The position numbers and the translations under genes are program-made. Below the pieces are notes generated by a model. It was not told the DNA's origin. It was given only the letters and a program-made list of their open reading frames with translations, and searched no databases. Shown piece after piece: positions 47,862-58,300 of a DNA stretch of 64,000 nt (the first letter of the stretch is position 1; each line of letters opens with the position of its first letter). Origin of the DNA: Sorghum bicolor (lineage: Eukaryota > Streptophyta > Magnoliopsida > Poales > Poaceae); NCBI RefSeq assembly GCF_000003195.3, contig NC_012877.2, forward strand, positions 9,588,855 to 9,652,854, given 5' to 3'.

Positions 47862-48612
47862 AGAGTAAATTGCACAACCAGTCCTTAAAGTATTACGTGG
47901 TTTTCATCTAGGTCCCCAAACTACGAAATCGCACGCCTGACTCCCTAATGTATTTAAGTGATCTCATCTAGGTCCCCAAACTATGAAATCGCACGTCTAA
48001 CTCGCTAATGTATTTAAGTAATCTTATCTAGGTCCAAAATACACATAAGGAGGATTAGAAACTGACATGGTCATCCACATAGATATGATTTAAGCACATG
48101 ACCTCTGATTTAAGCCCACATATGCTGCCGCCGACTCGCCCTGCTCTCCATCACAGAGCTCGCGGCATACGACCTGGTCATGTAGGCGGCAATGGCGGCT
48201 AGTTACGCTGTCGAGCGGGGTGAGGTAGACATGGAGGGGAGGGGTTTGGTCTACGGTCATCCGGTGTTATGCTCTCGCGTAACCGGCCACCATTGCCGCC
48301 TACATGACCAGGTCGTATGCCACGGGCGCTGTGATGGTGAGCAGGGGCGAGCCAGCGGCTGCACATGTGAGCTTAAATCAGAGGTCATGTGCTTAAATCA
48401 TATCCATATGGATGATCATGTCAGCTTCTAACCCTCCTTATGTGTATTTTAGACCTAGATGAGATCACTTAAATACATTAGGGAGTCAGATGTGTGATTT
48501 TGTAGTTTGGGAACCTAGATGAGATCACTTAAATAGGAGTCAGACGTGCAATTTCATAGTTTGGGGACCTAGATGAAAACTACATAATACTTTAAGGACC
48601 GGCTGTGCAATT
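47862..48612. mobile_element. Long-inverted-repeat (foldback) element, copy B
   Basis: A complete small copy. The left arm is about 47862-48200, the central loop about 90 bases (48200-48290), and the right arm 48291-48612. The arms pair through AGGCGGCAATGGCGG / CCGCCATTGCCGCC beside the loop and through the termini. It matches the two parts of copy A outside the Athila insertion. The right end lacks the final ACTCT of copy A. Confidence 0.75.
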
Positions 48613-48787
48613 ATTATTATGATACCAACAAAGTATCATTAGATTTTTTCCTTAATTATATTTTCATAATATACTCATTTTATGTTACAAATCTTAGTAT
48701 TTTTCTCTTTAAATTTGGTCAAACATAAAAATGCTTTGACTCTTCAAAATTTTTGAAATGACTTACAATTTAAAATAGAGAGAGTAT
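48613..48787. mobile_element. Right half of the Stowaway-like MITE
   Basis: It ends GAAATGACTTACAATTT followed by AGAGAGAGTA, the inverted partner of the terminus at 23770. The interior AATTTGGTCAAAC mirrors GTTTGATCAAATT of the left half. It is preceded directly by the end of foldback copy B. Confidence 0.7.
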
Positions 48788-49735
48788 TATTTATATCCAT
48801 ACCTCCATGATTAAAATCTTAAATCTGCCACTCGCGCACACACCCCGCCAGCATCTCCCAGCGCCTTTGTCAACTGACGAGTGGGCTTCGGCCAATGGCA
48901 ATGGTCAACAGTGGGCAAACTGCTCCTAGCGCTGCTTCGAGGAAGATTCCTCCCGAAGCCCCAGCAAATGGCGCATGGCAGGAATGGCATGCACCTGGGC
49001 AATGGCGGGGCATCGACGACCGCTGCAGCTACCGCGGCATGAACATTAGTCTATACGAGCGCGTCATGGACGAGCATACCCACGAGGTCTCCTCCGTTGC
49101 CTACCTCGAGGCCATCATGATGACGCTACAAAGGAGCTCGCTGTTTCTTCTGCTGGCGCTGCATGACAACATCAGGAAGATGTTCCTGCTGCTCAAAATC
49201 AACAATGCCAATGGCGCCGAAATTGAGGACATGTGAGGTGATTATTAAAAGGATTGTAATGACATGTCAAAAAGCGGTTCACTGTTGTGCCTACTTATAG
49301 TGGGTTGTAAAGATATTACGTAATAATTAATTATTTGAGACTTTTTTTGACATTGGAGGATGAAGCTAGTTACCTATAAATCCGAAGAGTCGATGGCAAA
49401 GTCGAAGAAGATCACCAATGGGTGCCAGTGACATCGATTCAAACTATAACCATTAAATTTGAGCTCAAAAAAAAAAGACGGCGATATCACAAAGACAAAA
49501 ACATGAAAATGACAATGGAGGATGAAGTTAGTTACCCCTAGACCGCGGCATCAAAGATGATCACCAATGGGCGCCGGAGATGAAGAACAAACCAGAACTA
49601 GCAATGGCAAGAGCAAGAACAAGCAAGAACAGCTCACTGAAATTCGAATAGGCTCGGTCTCGGCCAGAAAGAAGTGATCGTGATTTATAGCGTGGGCTTT
49701 TAGTCCCGGGCTGAAGAAAGAACATGGACGAAAAG
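48788..49735 (+). other. Spacer with a 113-codon ORF of unknown nature
   Basis: An ATG-initiated frame at 48895-49236 encodes MAMVNSGQTAPSAASRKIPP, later LQRSSLFLLLALHDNIRKMF, and ends in EIEDM. The composition is protein-like, but I recognise no domain. It may be a transposon or gene fragment. Two diverged copies of a phrase with GAGGATGAAG and GATCACCAATGGG (about 49350 and 49515) show a local duplication. Confidence 0.35.
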
Positions 49736-50025
49736 GTGTCCCCTTAGTCTCGGAGCAAGCCACCAACTGAGATCTTTAGTCCCGGCTAGTGGCTTGCCCT
49801 GGGACTAAAGGGACACCTTTAGTCCCGGTCCATAACACAAGCCGGGACTAAAGGGTCCCTCCCCGACAGCCCTGACAGGTAGCCGTTAGGCAGCCGTTGG
49901 GCAGGACCCTTTAGTCCCGGCACGTGTTACGGAGTGGGACTAAAGATGCCTTTAATTCCGGGGATCAAAATTGTCGAGACTATTGGCGATTTTGGCAATC
50001 GTCCAAAGGCCTCTTCTTAGTAGTG
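49736..50025. mobile_element. Right end of a CACTA element
   Basis: Repeated TTTAGTCCCGG and CCGGGACTAAAGG motifs in both orientations at 49770-49950 are typical CACTA subterminal repeats. The end CTTCTTAGTAGTG at 50013-50025 is the reverse complement of a CACTA terminus (CACTACTAAG). The left terminus was not found. Confidence 0.65.
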
Positions 50026-51030
50026 AAAGAAGGAAAATATCGAAAGAAATTTCTTGGCTTGATTCTACCCCACTTAATAAAGGATTTGAATGACAAGAGT
50101 AGAGAAATAAATTTGGAAGTGGAAGAATGTTCACAAGAAGTTGCTGAAGTGACCGCAATGGGAGGCAGTGGATTTCAGTTTGTGGTCAACCTACAAGAGA
50201 GGACTCGCACCTGTAGGAAATGGCAGGTTTCGAGCATACCTTGCAAACATGCATTAGCATTCGTCACCTCACTTAGTGATGAGCCAATTGAGAAGTATGT
50301 TGACTTTTATTACTCAACTGAAAAATTTAGAGCTGCATATAGTCAGCTTATACCTGCTATGCCTAACAAGTCACAATGGACTTTTCATGCATCCACCCTT
50401 GTTGACACCTATAGCTGGTAGGCCTAAAACTGAAAGGCATAAAGGCAATGGTGACAAGACAAAAAGGAAAGGGCAACACAAGTGCCCTATTTGTGAGGGC
50501 TATGGACATTGTTGGCATAACTGCAAGAAGGGCAAACCAGAAGACATTGAAGCTATGAAAGCGATCAGGTAATAATGTGGTTACTTTTACTATCATTTAT
50601 CATTTTCCTTCCTACAAAAGATAGTGATGACATGTATTGTTCTTGTAGGGGACCACCAAAGAAGAGGGTCAAATCTGCTCAAAGTTCAATTGTTCCTCTG
50701 GAGGAGGATGCACCGGCTGCATCCATGTCTTTTCCACCAAGGTTTATAAATTATTACTTCCTCTAGTTGTTATTTCAAACTTGTCATCAATACTAAATAT
50801 TAACTTTGCCCCTCTAATCAAAACTTGGAACCAACAAGTAGCAAAAAAAGAAAAAGTGCTGATCATACTCCTGAAGCATCTATAAGGTAACTGATACTAG
50901 TGCTGAAATTTTGTGTTAGTATTAATGGTAGTTTGGTAACGAAACTAAATATATGGTCTCTATCATAACAGCCATAGCTTGGAGATTTAAAGTAAGGCTA
51001 AAGGAAAACTAAATAAATCTAGCTCTGGAC
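50026..51030 (+). pseudogene. MULE transposase C-terminal fragment
   Basis: From 50026 the frame encodes KFLGLILPHLIKDLN and then a SWIM zinc finger (RTCRKWQVSSIPCKHALAFV), the mark of MuDR-type transposases. A frameshift near 50380 is needed to join PPLLTPIAGRPKTERHKG and a zinc knuckle (CPICEGYGHCWHNC). A donor follows at about 50570, a short exon at 50650-50741 (GPPKKRVKSAQS), and possibly another near 50830-50885. The catalytic DDE part is absent, presumably separated by the CACTA end at 50025. Not functional. Confidence 0.78.
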
Positions 51031-51258
51031 TATCCAAAAGGTACACTGTTGCATGTTGGGGGCATTAGCACCGGTCGGGAAGGGCTGCATGTTGGGGTAT
51101 TAGCACCGGTCGGGAAGGGCCTGTTGCCCCGATTCCCGAGCCGGTGCTGCCCTTCCATGACTAAAGGCCCACCTTTTAGTTCCGGTCCGGGGAACCGGGG
51201 CTAAAGCCCCCTCTTTAACACCGGTTTGTAATACCAACCGGTGTTAAAGGGTCCTGCC

Positions 51259-51534
51259 TAGGGATGAAAATGGATCGAATACGAACGGATATCACTGATA
51301 TCATATTTGTTTTCATATTTATGGTCGAATTCGGATCCGAATACGGATAATATCAATCATGTCGGATAAGATACGATTGGATGTCGACATCATAAATATA
51401 CGATTTAAATATTCGGATACAGATACGGTATCGGATGTTGAATATTCGGACTCGGATACGGACAGATCTAAACCTCTCTAAACGAATTCGGTCTCGAATA
51501 CGGTCCGAAAATATCCGTACCGTTTTCATCCCTA
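51259..51534. mobile_element. hAT-like MITE, copy 2
   Basis: TAGGGATGAAAATGGATC and CGTTTTCATCCCTA termini, with a perfect 8-base duplication GTCCTGCC at 51251-51258 and 51535-51542. The 8-base target supports the hAT superfamily. Same family as 36410-36693. Confidence 0.9.
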
Positions 51535-51927
51535 GTCCTGCCAGGGTTGCCACGTTGCAGGACCCTTTAAAACCGGTTGGTATTACCAACCGGTGTTAAA
51601 TGGTTTCTTTTTTTTGGTTCACTTCTTCGGTTCTGTTTATTATTTTTATATAATAATAATAGGTTTTTTAATACATATTTTTTGCTGATATAATAATATA
51701 TTTATATTACACGCATATTAAGCATATATAAATAAAAATTATAGGCTTAGTTTTATAATTAAGCTTTGCCTATAATAAAATGAATAGGCCACATCAAAAA
51801 TTAAATAGATATGTAAAAAGCTTTATATATAGTTTTATAAGTACAAAATATATACATAGAGTTTTTTCTCCCAATATCTAAAACCGATCCAAATGATCAT
51901 CGTTGTTTGGAATAAGAGTTTCGTTGC

Positions 51928-52960
51928 TGTTGGGTACCATAAAAAGGGATACCTAAATTAGAGCTACAAAAAACACAAAGGACAAAGTAAATTAACCACG
52001 ATCACCGGGGCACAGGCTCAGCTCATCTGACCCCTAGCCCTCAGGTCCAACCCACGACTCGCCCGACCCCTCAGGGCCTCGGACGCAGACACCGCCTCGC
52101 CCGACCCCCTCGGCCTCGGGTGTAAATCCCGCCTCGCCCGATCCCCTCGGCCTCGGGCATAAAATCACCGCCTCGCCCGACCCCTTCAGGGCTCGGGCGC
52201 CGGACGCCGCTCCCCCAATCAGCAAGACTTCCAACGCACGGCGCCCGTACTCACGACGTGACAGGCGCGGTGACTCCCATACCGCAGCAGGGCAGGGTGA
52301 CGACTATTCCAACCACCCTGGGCACTGCAGCCTTACCTCTTTCACTGTGCGACCTTACCACTTTCACTGTGGTGTACCGCTTCACAGTGAAAAAGGGATG
52401 GGGGAAGTTAATCAGCGTCACTATTTGCTGTCTCCTCCTTCTGTTGACAAGATGATCAACAGTACTGTCGATCCGACCCCCATGACTCCCACAGGGCTCG
52501 GTAACCCTCCACAGAAGCAACCATGCTGCCAGCCATCCCTCAAGGACAACATGGACAGGCTTCAACAGGGTCGGGACTGTAACTCGTCCACTCGGCAGGA
52601 TGAAATCTCCTCATGTAAATCCCTATCTCCCCTTGAGGCTATAAAAGGGGAGCCAGGGCACACCACTAGGCAGAGATATACACACGATCACCGTGCACAT
52701 TCACAGAGCAACAATTAGCACTCTGTCCATCACAAAGTCGAGACCTGGGACTTAGCCCTCTCTCGCAACCTGCTTGTACCCCCTACTACAAGCACCTTTG
52801 GGTGCAAGGCTATACAGACCACCGATCTCACTGGACGTAGGGCACTCTAGGCCCGAACCAGTATAAACCTTCTGTGTCTCACTTGCATCACCATCTAGGT
52901 TAGGGCAGTCACGCAAACTTATACTTGTTTGTGTCTAGACCACGAGTCCAGACGCCGACA
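51928..52960 (+). repeat. 5' LTR of the Tat-type element
   Basis: Nearly identical to 61412-62443. A repeated phrase CGCCTCGCCCGACCCC occurs four times near 52060-52200. A TATA-like GGCTATAAAAGGGG is at 52639-52652, with CACCACTAGGCAGAG just downstream, where transcription should begin. Confidence 0.93.
52642..52649 (+). promoter_or_regulatory. LTR promoter TATA box, Tat-type element
   Basis: CTATAAAAGGGGAGCC in the 5' LTR has the expected place and context for the element's promoter. The same sequence is in the 3' LTR near 62123. Confidence 0.7.
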
Positions 52961-52961
52961 G

Positions 52962-52980
52962 TTGGCGTGCCAGGTAGGGG
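52962..52980 (+). promoter_or_regulatory. Primer binding site of the Tat-type element
   Basis: TTGGCGTGCCAGGTAGGGG starts one base after the 5' LTR. The TGG start and GC-rich body fit a tRNA 3' end. I cannot name the tRNA with confidence. Confidence 0.65.
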
Positions 52981-53022
52981 CCTTCTGCGTGACATTCACC
53001 TGTCCCTACGGGGAAGGCTTGG

Positions 53023-53645
53023 ATGGTAGACGGATTTCACCCACTCCACCGTGGCACCATCATGACGTTTGGGAGTTTGGAGTTCATGTCCCTCGGCTCT
53101 AGCTATGACATGGTCCTCCTCCCGCCACGTGGTGATGTCGATCCTCGCCCCGAGCCGATCCCACCATGGTCAGCACGTGGGAGCCGCTCGGGACGCCATG
53201 CGGGGGGCACACGGCAGGGGTGTCAGAGATCCCGCATCTCTGACCCTACCACTGAGGCCAGGATCCGTCCGACCCTCCCCCCGCATATTCCTCACCAGGT
53301 CGCCCGTTCCTCCGGCCCGACAGGCGCTAGAGGAAGGGCTCGCGGGGCCTCAAGCTCCGCTCCCCAGACCAACAGAGGTTCATCGCGACCTCCTGTCCCG
53401 TTCCAGTCGAAGGGGAAAGCACGGCCCGCGTCTGTCCCCCAGATGGGGGACAAAGGGGCCTCAGCATCCCGTCCTCCTCCACCCGTGGATGGGGGAGAGG
53501 TAGTGGCTCCTCCCGAGTTCCCTTTCGGGCTCAGGAACGCAGCCGCCACCTACGCGTCTTCCGTAAGCACTTCGTTAAGTGCATACGCGGACCTTCTAGG
53601 GCACCACTTGAGGCCTACCTTGGACCTCATCTTCCGTAAGCACTT
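53023..53645 (+). pseudogene. 5' ORF remnant of the Tat-type element
   Basis: The ATG at 53023 opens MVDGFHPLHRGTIMTFGS, followed by a Pro/Arg/Ser-rich low-complexity region. The capsid core usual for gag is not visible. Near 53515-53560 the frame contains PFGLRNAAATY, which resembles the reverse transcriptase motif PFGLKNA.ATY, so a scrap of RT seems to be joined here. At about 53645 the sequence jumps to integrase. It is the product of one or more internal deletions. Confidence 0.55.
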
Positions 53646-54790
53646 TTGTCCTCCTTGGCGGAGAAATGTATAAGCGCAGCCCCTCGGGCATCCTTCTGCA
53701 CTGCATCCCACGTCAGGAGGGAATCAAGCTCTTGCAGAACATATACTCGGGGGCTTGTGGCCACCACGCCACGCCTCGGACGCTGGTAGGAAATGCCTTC
53801 CGGCAAGGCTTCTACTGGTCCACCGCCGTGGCCGACGCCACGGAGATCGTGCGAACCTGTGAGGGATGCCAGTTCTACGCTCGGCAGATTCATCTCCCCG
53901 CTCAGGCTCTGCAGATGATCCCCATCACCTGGCCTTTTGCTGTCTGGGGCCTCGACCTGGTCGGGCCTTTGCAGAAAGTGCCCGGGGGCTTCACCCACTT
54001 GCTTGTCGCAATCGACAAGTTCTCCAAGTGGATCGAAGTCCGACCCATCACAAGGATCAAGGCTGAACAAGCAGTGCTGTTCTTCACATATATCGTCCAT
54101 CGATTTGGAGTGCCGAACTCCATAATCACCGATAACGGCACACAATTCACCGGACGAAAGTTCCTGCAATTCTGCGACAGACACCACATACGCGTGGACT
54201 GGGCAGCAGTGGCTCACCCTAAGACCAACGTTCAGGTGGAGCGTGCCAATGGCATGATCCTTCAGGGTCTAAAGCCTAGGATTTTCAACCGTCTGAACAA
54301 GTTTGGCAAAAGGTGGCTCAAAGAGCTACCGGCCGTGGTCTAGAGTCTGAGAACCTCCCGAAGCCGAGCCACAGGCTTCACCCCGTTCTTCATGGTCTAT
54401 GGGTCGGAAGCCGTCCTCCCCACTGATCTCGAGTACGGGTCTCCAAGGGTGCAAGCCTATGACGAAAATAACTACAAAACGTTCCAAGAAGACGCGCTGG
54501 ACCAGCTGGACGAAGCCAGAGACATAGCCCTCCTACACTCCGCCAAGTACCAGCAGGCCCTCCGCCGATACCATGCGCGACGAATCCGAGGCCGAGCCTT
54601 TCAAGTCGGCGACTTGGTGCTGAGGCTCAGACGGAGCAACAAGGGTCGACACAAGTTCACACCCCCCTGGGAAGGACCCTTCGTCATCGCCGAAGTCCTC
54701 CGACCCGGCACCTACAAGCTCGCCAATGAAGCAGGGGAGGTCATCAAAAATGCGTGGAACATAGAACAACTACGTCGCTTTTACCCTTAG
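53646..54790 (+). pseudogene. Tat-type integrase with one in-frame stop
   Basis: The frame reads TFVLLGGEMYKRSPSGILL and then the zinc-binding region (CGHHATPRTL, CEGCQFYA). Counted from the Met at 53666, the catalytic residues are D97 (GLDLVG), D156 (ITDNGTQF) and E192 (QVERANG), with D(35)E spacing. TAG at 54341-54343 stops the frame. It reopens at once and runs 148 codons to 54790 (FFMVYGSEAVLPTD, then KFTPPWEGPF and NAWNIEQLRRFYP). The first zinc-binding His appears replaced by Tyr (NIYSGACGHH). Confidence 0.88.
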
Positions 54791-55337
54791 AATTCTGAAA
54801 AAAAATCCGTTTAAGTTATATGGCCTTTTTTCTAATTAGAGAGCCTCGGACCTGCTTAGCAGAATCCGAGCCTCCCTCGGGGGCTACATGGGGGGAACCC
54901 CCTGTGGTGACTCCAAAACTTTTTTTCCTTTTTTCGCTCAAGTCAAAGGAACCCCAACCCAAGGTCTTCCTCCTCTCTCCTAGAAAGATTTAAGAAACCG
55001 AAAATCCATCCCCTGAATCTTAAGGCATGAGCCCGAGGAAAGATCTGCGCTCACGAGCAAAAGACGGCCTCTACTCACCTTAGGTTCGGGGGGGCGGATC
55101 CGGACTTCTAAAAAACTACTAAGGAAAAAAAAAGACTTAAGCTCGGGGACTTTGGCTAGCGAGTAGCTCACCCGACCCCGCGCTGCCGAGGTCGGATCGG
55201 CATAAGGAAAAAGAAAACAAGACACGTAGGAAAAAACCTAAAAGGAACAGTCATATAAATACTCATATTTGGCATTAAAATTGTATATACAATACAAGGC
55301 CCAATGGCCTTAATACCTACAAAAAGAAAAAAGAAAT
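54791..55337 (+). other. Non-coding spacer after Tat integrase
   Basis: It contains a purine-tract-like CCTCGGGGGCTACATGGGGG near 54876 and A-rich stretches. The antisense gene ends at 55338 just beyond. No ORF of note. Confidence 0.5.
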
Positions 55338-58300
55338 CTAAGGGACTTGCTGCCCTGCCTGCGCAGGTTCTTGAACCCCGAGGGGGGGAAGCTCCACCTC
55401 GTCATCAAAGAAGGTAGCCAAGGCATCTCTGGGGCCAGCCGCGGCGTCCTCGAGCTTCTGCACTTCCTCCTGGGCCTCCGTCTCATCATCGGGGAGGACG
55501 TAGCCCTCACAAATCGCCGGCAAGTCAATATCGGCGCAGTGAGAGCTCACCACCGCTGTTGACACTAGCTAACACCACTTAGATACTAGGTTGTCATCCC
55601 TAGCATGGCGCCAGAGTGTACAAAGGTATTTATAAATGTAAAGGCTCTCTAGAAAATAATCTATTCTATCTGCAAGCGCACAGATAAAACACCTCATTGT
55701 AGCATTTCACCAGGATAAGTATTCCAGGTATCGTTATTTATAATTTTACTTAGGGGATCTCAAGAAGATGAAATTAAATCAAAGGGGCAAAATCTATCAA
55801 GGCATAGACTAGAGATAAACTTGCAAGAACATGATTACTAATGAGAAACTCGTCACACAGTCACTTACTTTAGCAGGGGGTAAACCATAAAGATAATGAT
55901 AATAAAGTATAAGTTCATGGGATAAAGAGCACAGCGATTAGAAAATAGACTACTCCTCATATATGTAGGTGATGTCGGATTAGCTAGAGAATGGATTCTA
56001 AGTTATCTACTAACTACTAAGTCATAATCTACTCTAGTTATCTACAAGATCATATATAGCATAAAAGACTCTTCATTCATGTATAAGGAACATTGATAAA
56101 GTAAATCAGAACATCGCATGACTTACTCCACAATACCGGTTCTGCCTGTCCTATCAACGGAGGGTGGACGATATAAGAATCAACGAAGCTGTCACTATCG
56201 CGAACTACCACACAACTCGGCCAATAGGATACATTTGCAGATAAATAACATCTAAGCACCACGCTCACATGTGATCTATCACCTAACTCCCTCGCGTCAA
56301 GAGCTAAGCGCTTTGCAAACTTATACATAAACTCATTATCAATTAGAACTATATCAAATATAGAACTAGAGCAAACTAAGAACATAATAATTAGAGACAT
56401 AATGCAATTAGAACAATAGAATTAGATAAAGATATGAATAATACCAATCTTTATTACCGAAGATCCGAATCCAGAGCGTAGTGCTCTACTTCTCTAATTG
56501 CTATCTAATTAACCTCTAAACTTGAAGGATTAGGGAGTAGCTAATTCTAATTCTCTGTGGGAGAGAAGCTCTAAACCCTAACTTTGATGGCTACCTCTGA
56601 ATAATGATTTCTCCTCTCTCCTCCAGGGGCCAGGGGGTCTGGTTTTATAGTCCCCTCAAGTGAACGTGAGCCATTGGATCAAACCAACATAGATTGTATG
56701 GTTTAGATTGATCCTTTAGGTCGGTGGAGCGTAGTCCCGAAGCAGAGTCCTGTTTGGCCTCCAACCCTGGGCGGGCGCCCAAGGGGGGTGGGCGGGCGCC
56801 CTGCCCCCGAGCCCGATTCACTTCCCGTTCGTTCCCGTGGCTTCTGGACCCTTCTAGATCAAGGAAAATTGCGCGGCACGTAATTATCTCGTTGTAAACA
56901 TGACATGTGGGCCTTCTCTCCATATTCTCTGATAAACCCCTGCAGAAATAGATAAACACCAAAACTCGTGGAATTCTGTCAAATAAAACCCTAATTCTAG
57001 ATGTTTGTTTCATATTGATCCTTTTTCATGTTTATTTGATTATTAATTTTAGTACTTAAGGACCGTCAACAACCGCCAGGGCTTTTTTCACCCAGGCATG
57101 GAGCGCCTCCCTCATCCTCTCCCCGGCCCGGGAGTAAAAGGCTTCGACCCGGCTCCGCAGCAACGATCCCGATGCCGGCACCCCGAGCCCCTCACACGCC
57201 GAGGTGACCACGGCTTCAAGAGCCGAGCGGTCCGAAACCTCGGCGTCAAGGGACCTCTGCAGGGCCTCGGCAGTAGAGGTCACCTCGACCACCTTCCTCT
57301 CTAACTCTGTTGAAAAGCAAAACAAAAAATAAGAAGTCAGGAAAATTAACCCAAAGAACAAAAGGGGCCGAGGTAAAAAACGCAAGTCTTACCCTCGGCT
57401 CGCTTCTCGTGCTCCGTCGAGCTCCGGTGCCAGCGTGCCACCTGGCTCTGAGCAGCAGCAAGGTCAGCCTGAGTTTGGTTCAGGGCAAGGTCCTTTTTGG
57501 CGAGCAAAGCCTCAAGCCGAGCAACCTCTCCCTTATACCTCTCAGCCGCCACCTTCTGCTCCTCGGATTCCTGGGTAAGGTCCCCGACCCTCTTCTCTAG
57601 GGGGGCAACCTTTTCCTAGGCCTCCTGAGCCTCGGATGCGAGGGCCGAGCACTTCTGCCGAAGCTCGGCAGAGATCTCGCACTCCTTCGCGAGCTCCCCC
57701 TCAGCTGCCTCCCTAGCAGCCCTTTCGTTTTTGCAGGTTGCCCAGGCGTCTCTTTCCCTGCTTAGAAAAATGGACTTCTCCAGAGATGTAGCCTTGAGCT
57801 CCTACGGAATCAGAAGTCGCGCAGAGAGTCAGCATTACAAAATAGAGCAAAAATACTTCAGAACCTGGGAGGAAGCCTTACCTGGGCCAAGTTGTACATG
57901 TCTCGGCTCACGAGCTGAGAAGCTCGGTTGATGGCCTCGACGCTGGCACGCCCACATGCGTCTAGACCCTGCCAGAGGTAATCCTCCGATGGGTCGTCCA
58001 GAACGAATCTGGCCCCTCCCTCTGCATCATCGAGGTTGGGCCAGAAGACGGGGCTCTTGCCCCATCGGGCATCACCCTCCCCTCCCGCCGCGGGAGCCTC
58101 GGGCGCCGTCTTGGACGCCACGATGGCTCGGCCTTCCTCAGCCTGCGCAGGTCGGACCGCGCCTCCCAAATCGGCATCCTCCGGAGGAGGCGCAGCCCCG
58201 GGGGCAAGGGTCGTCTCCTCCGGACCTTGGGGCCTCGGCGCCCCCATGTCTTGCCCCCGACGGCGCTCCCCCTCCTCGCGGCTCAGAGGGGGTGGCGACA

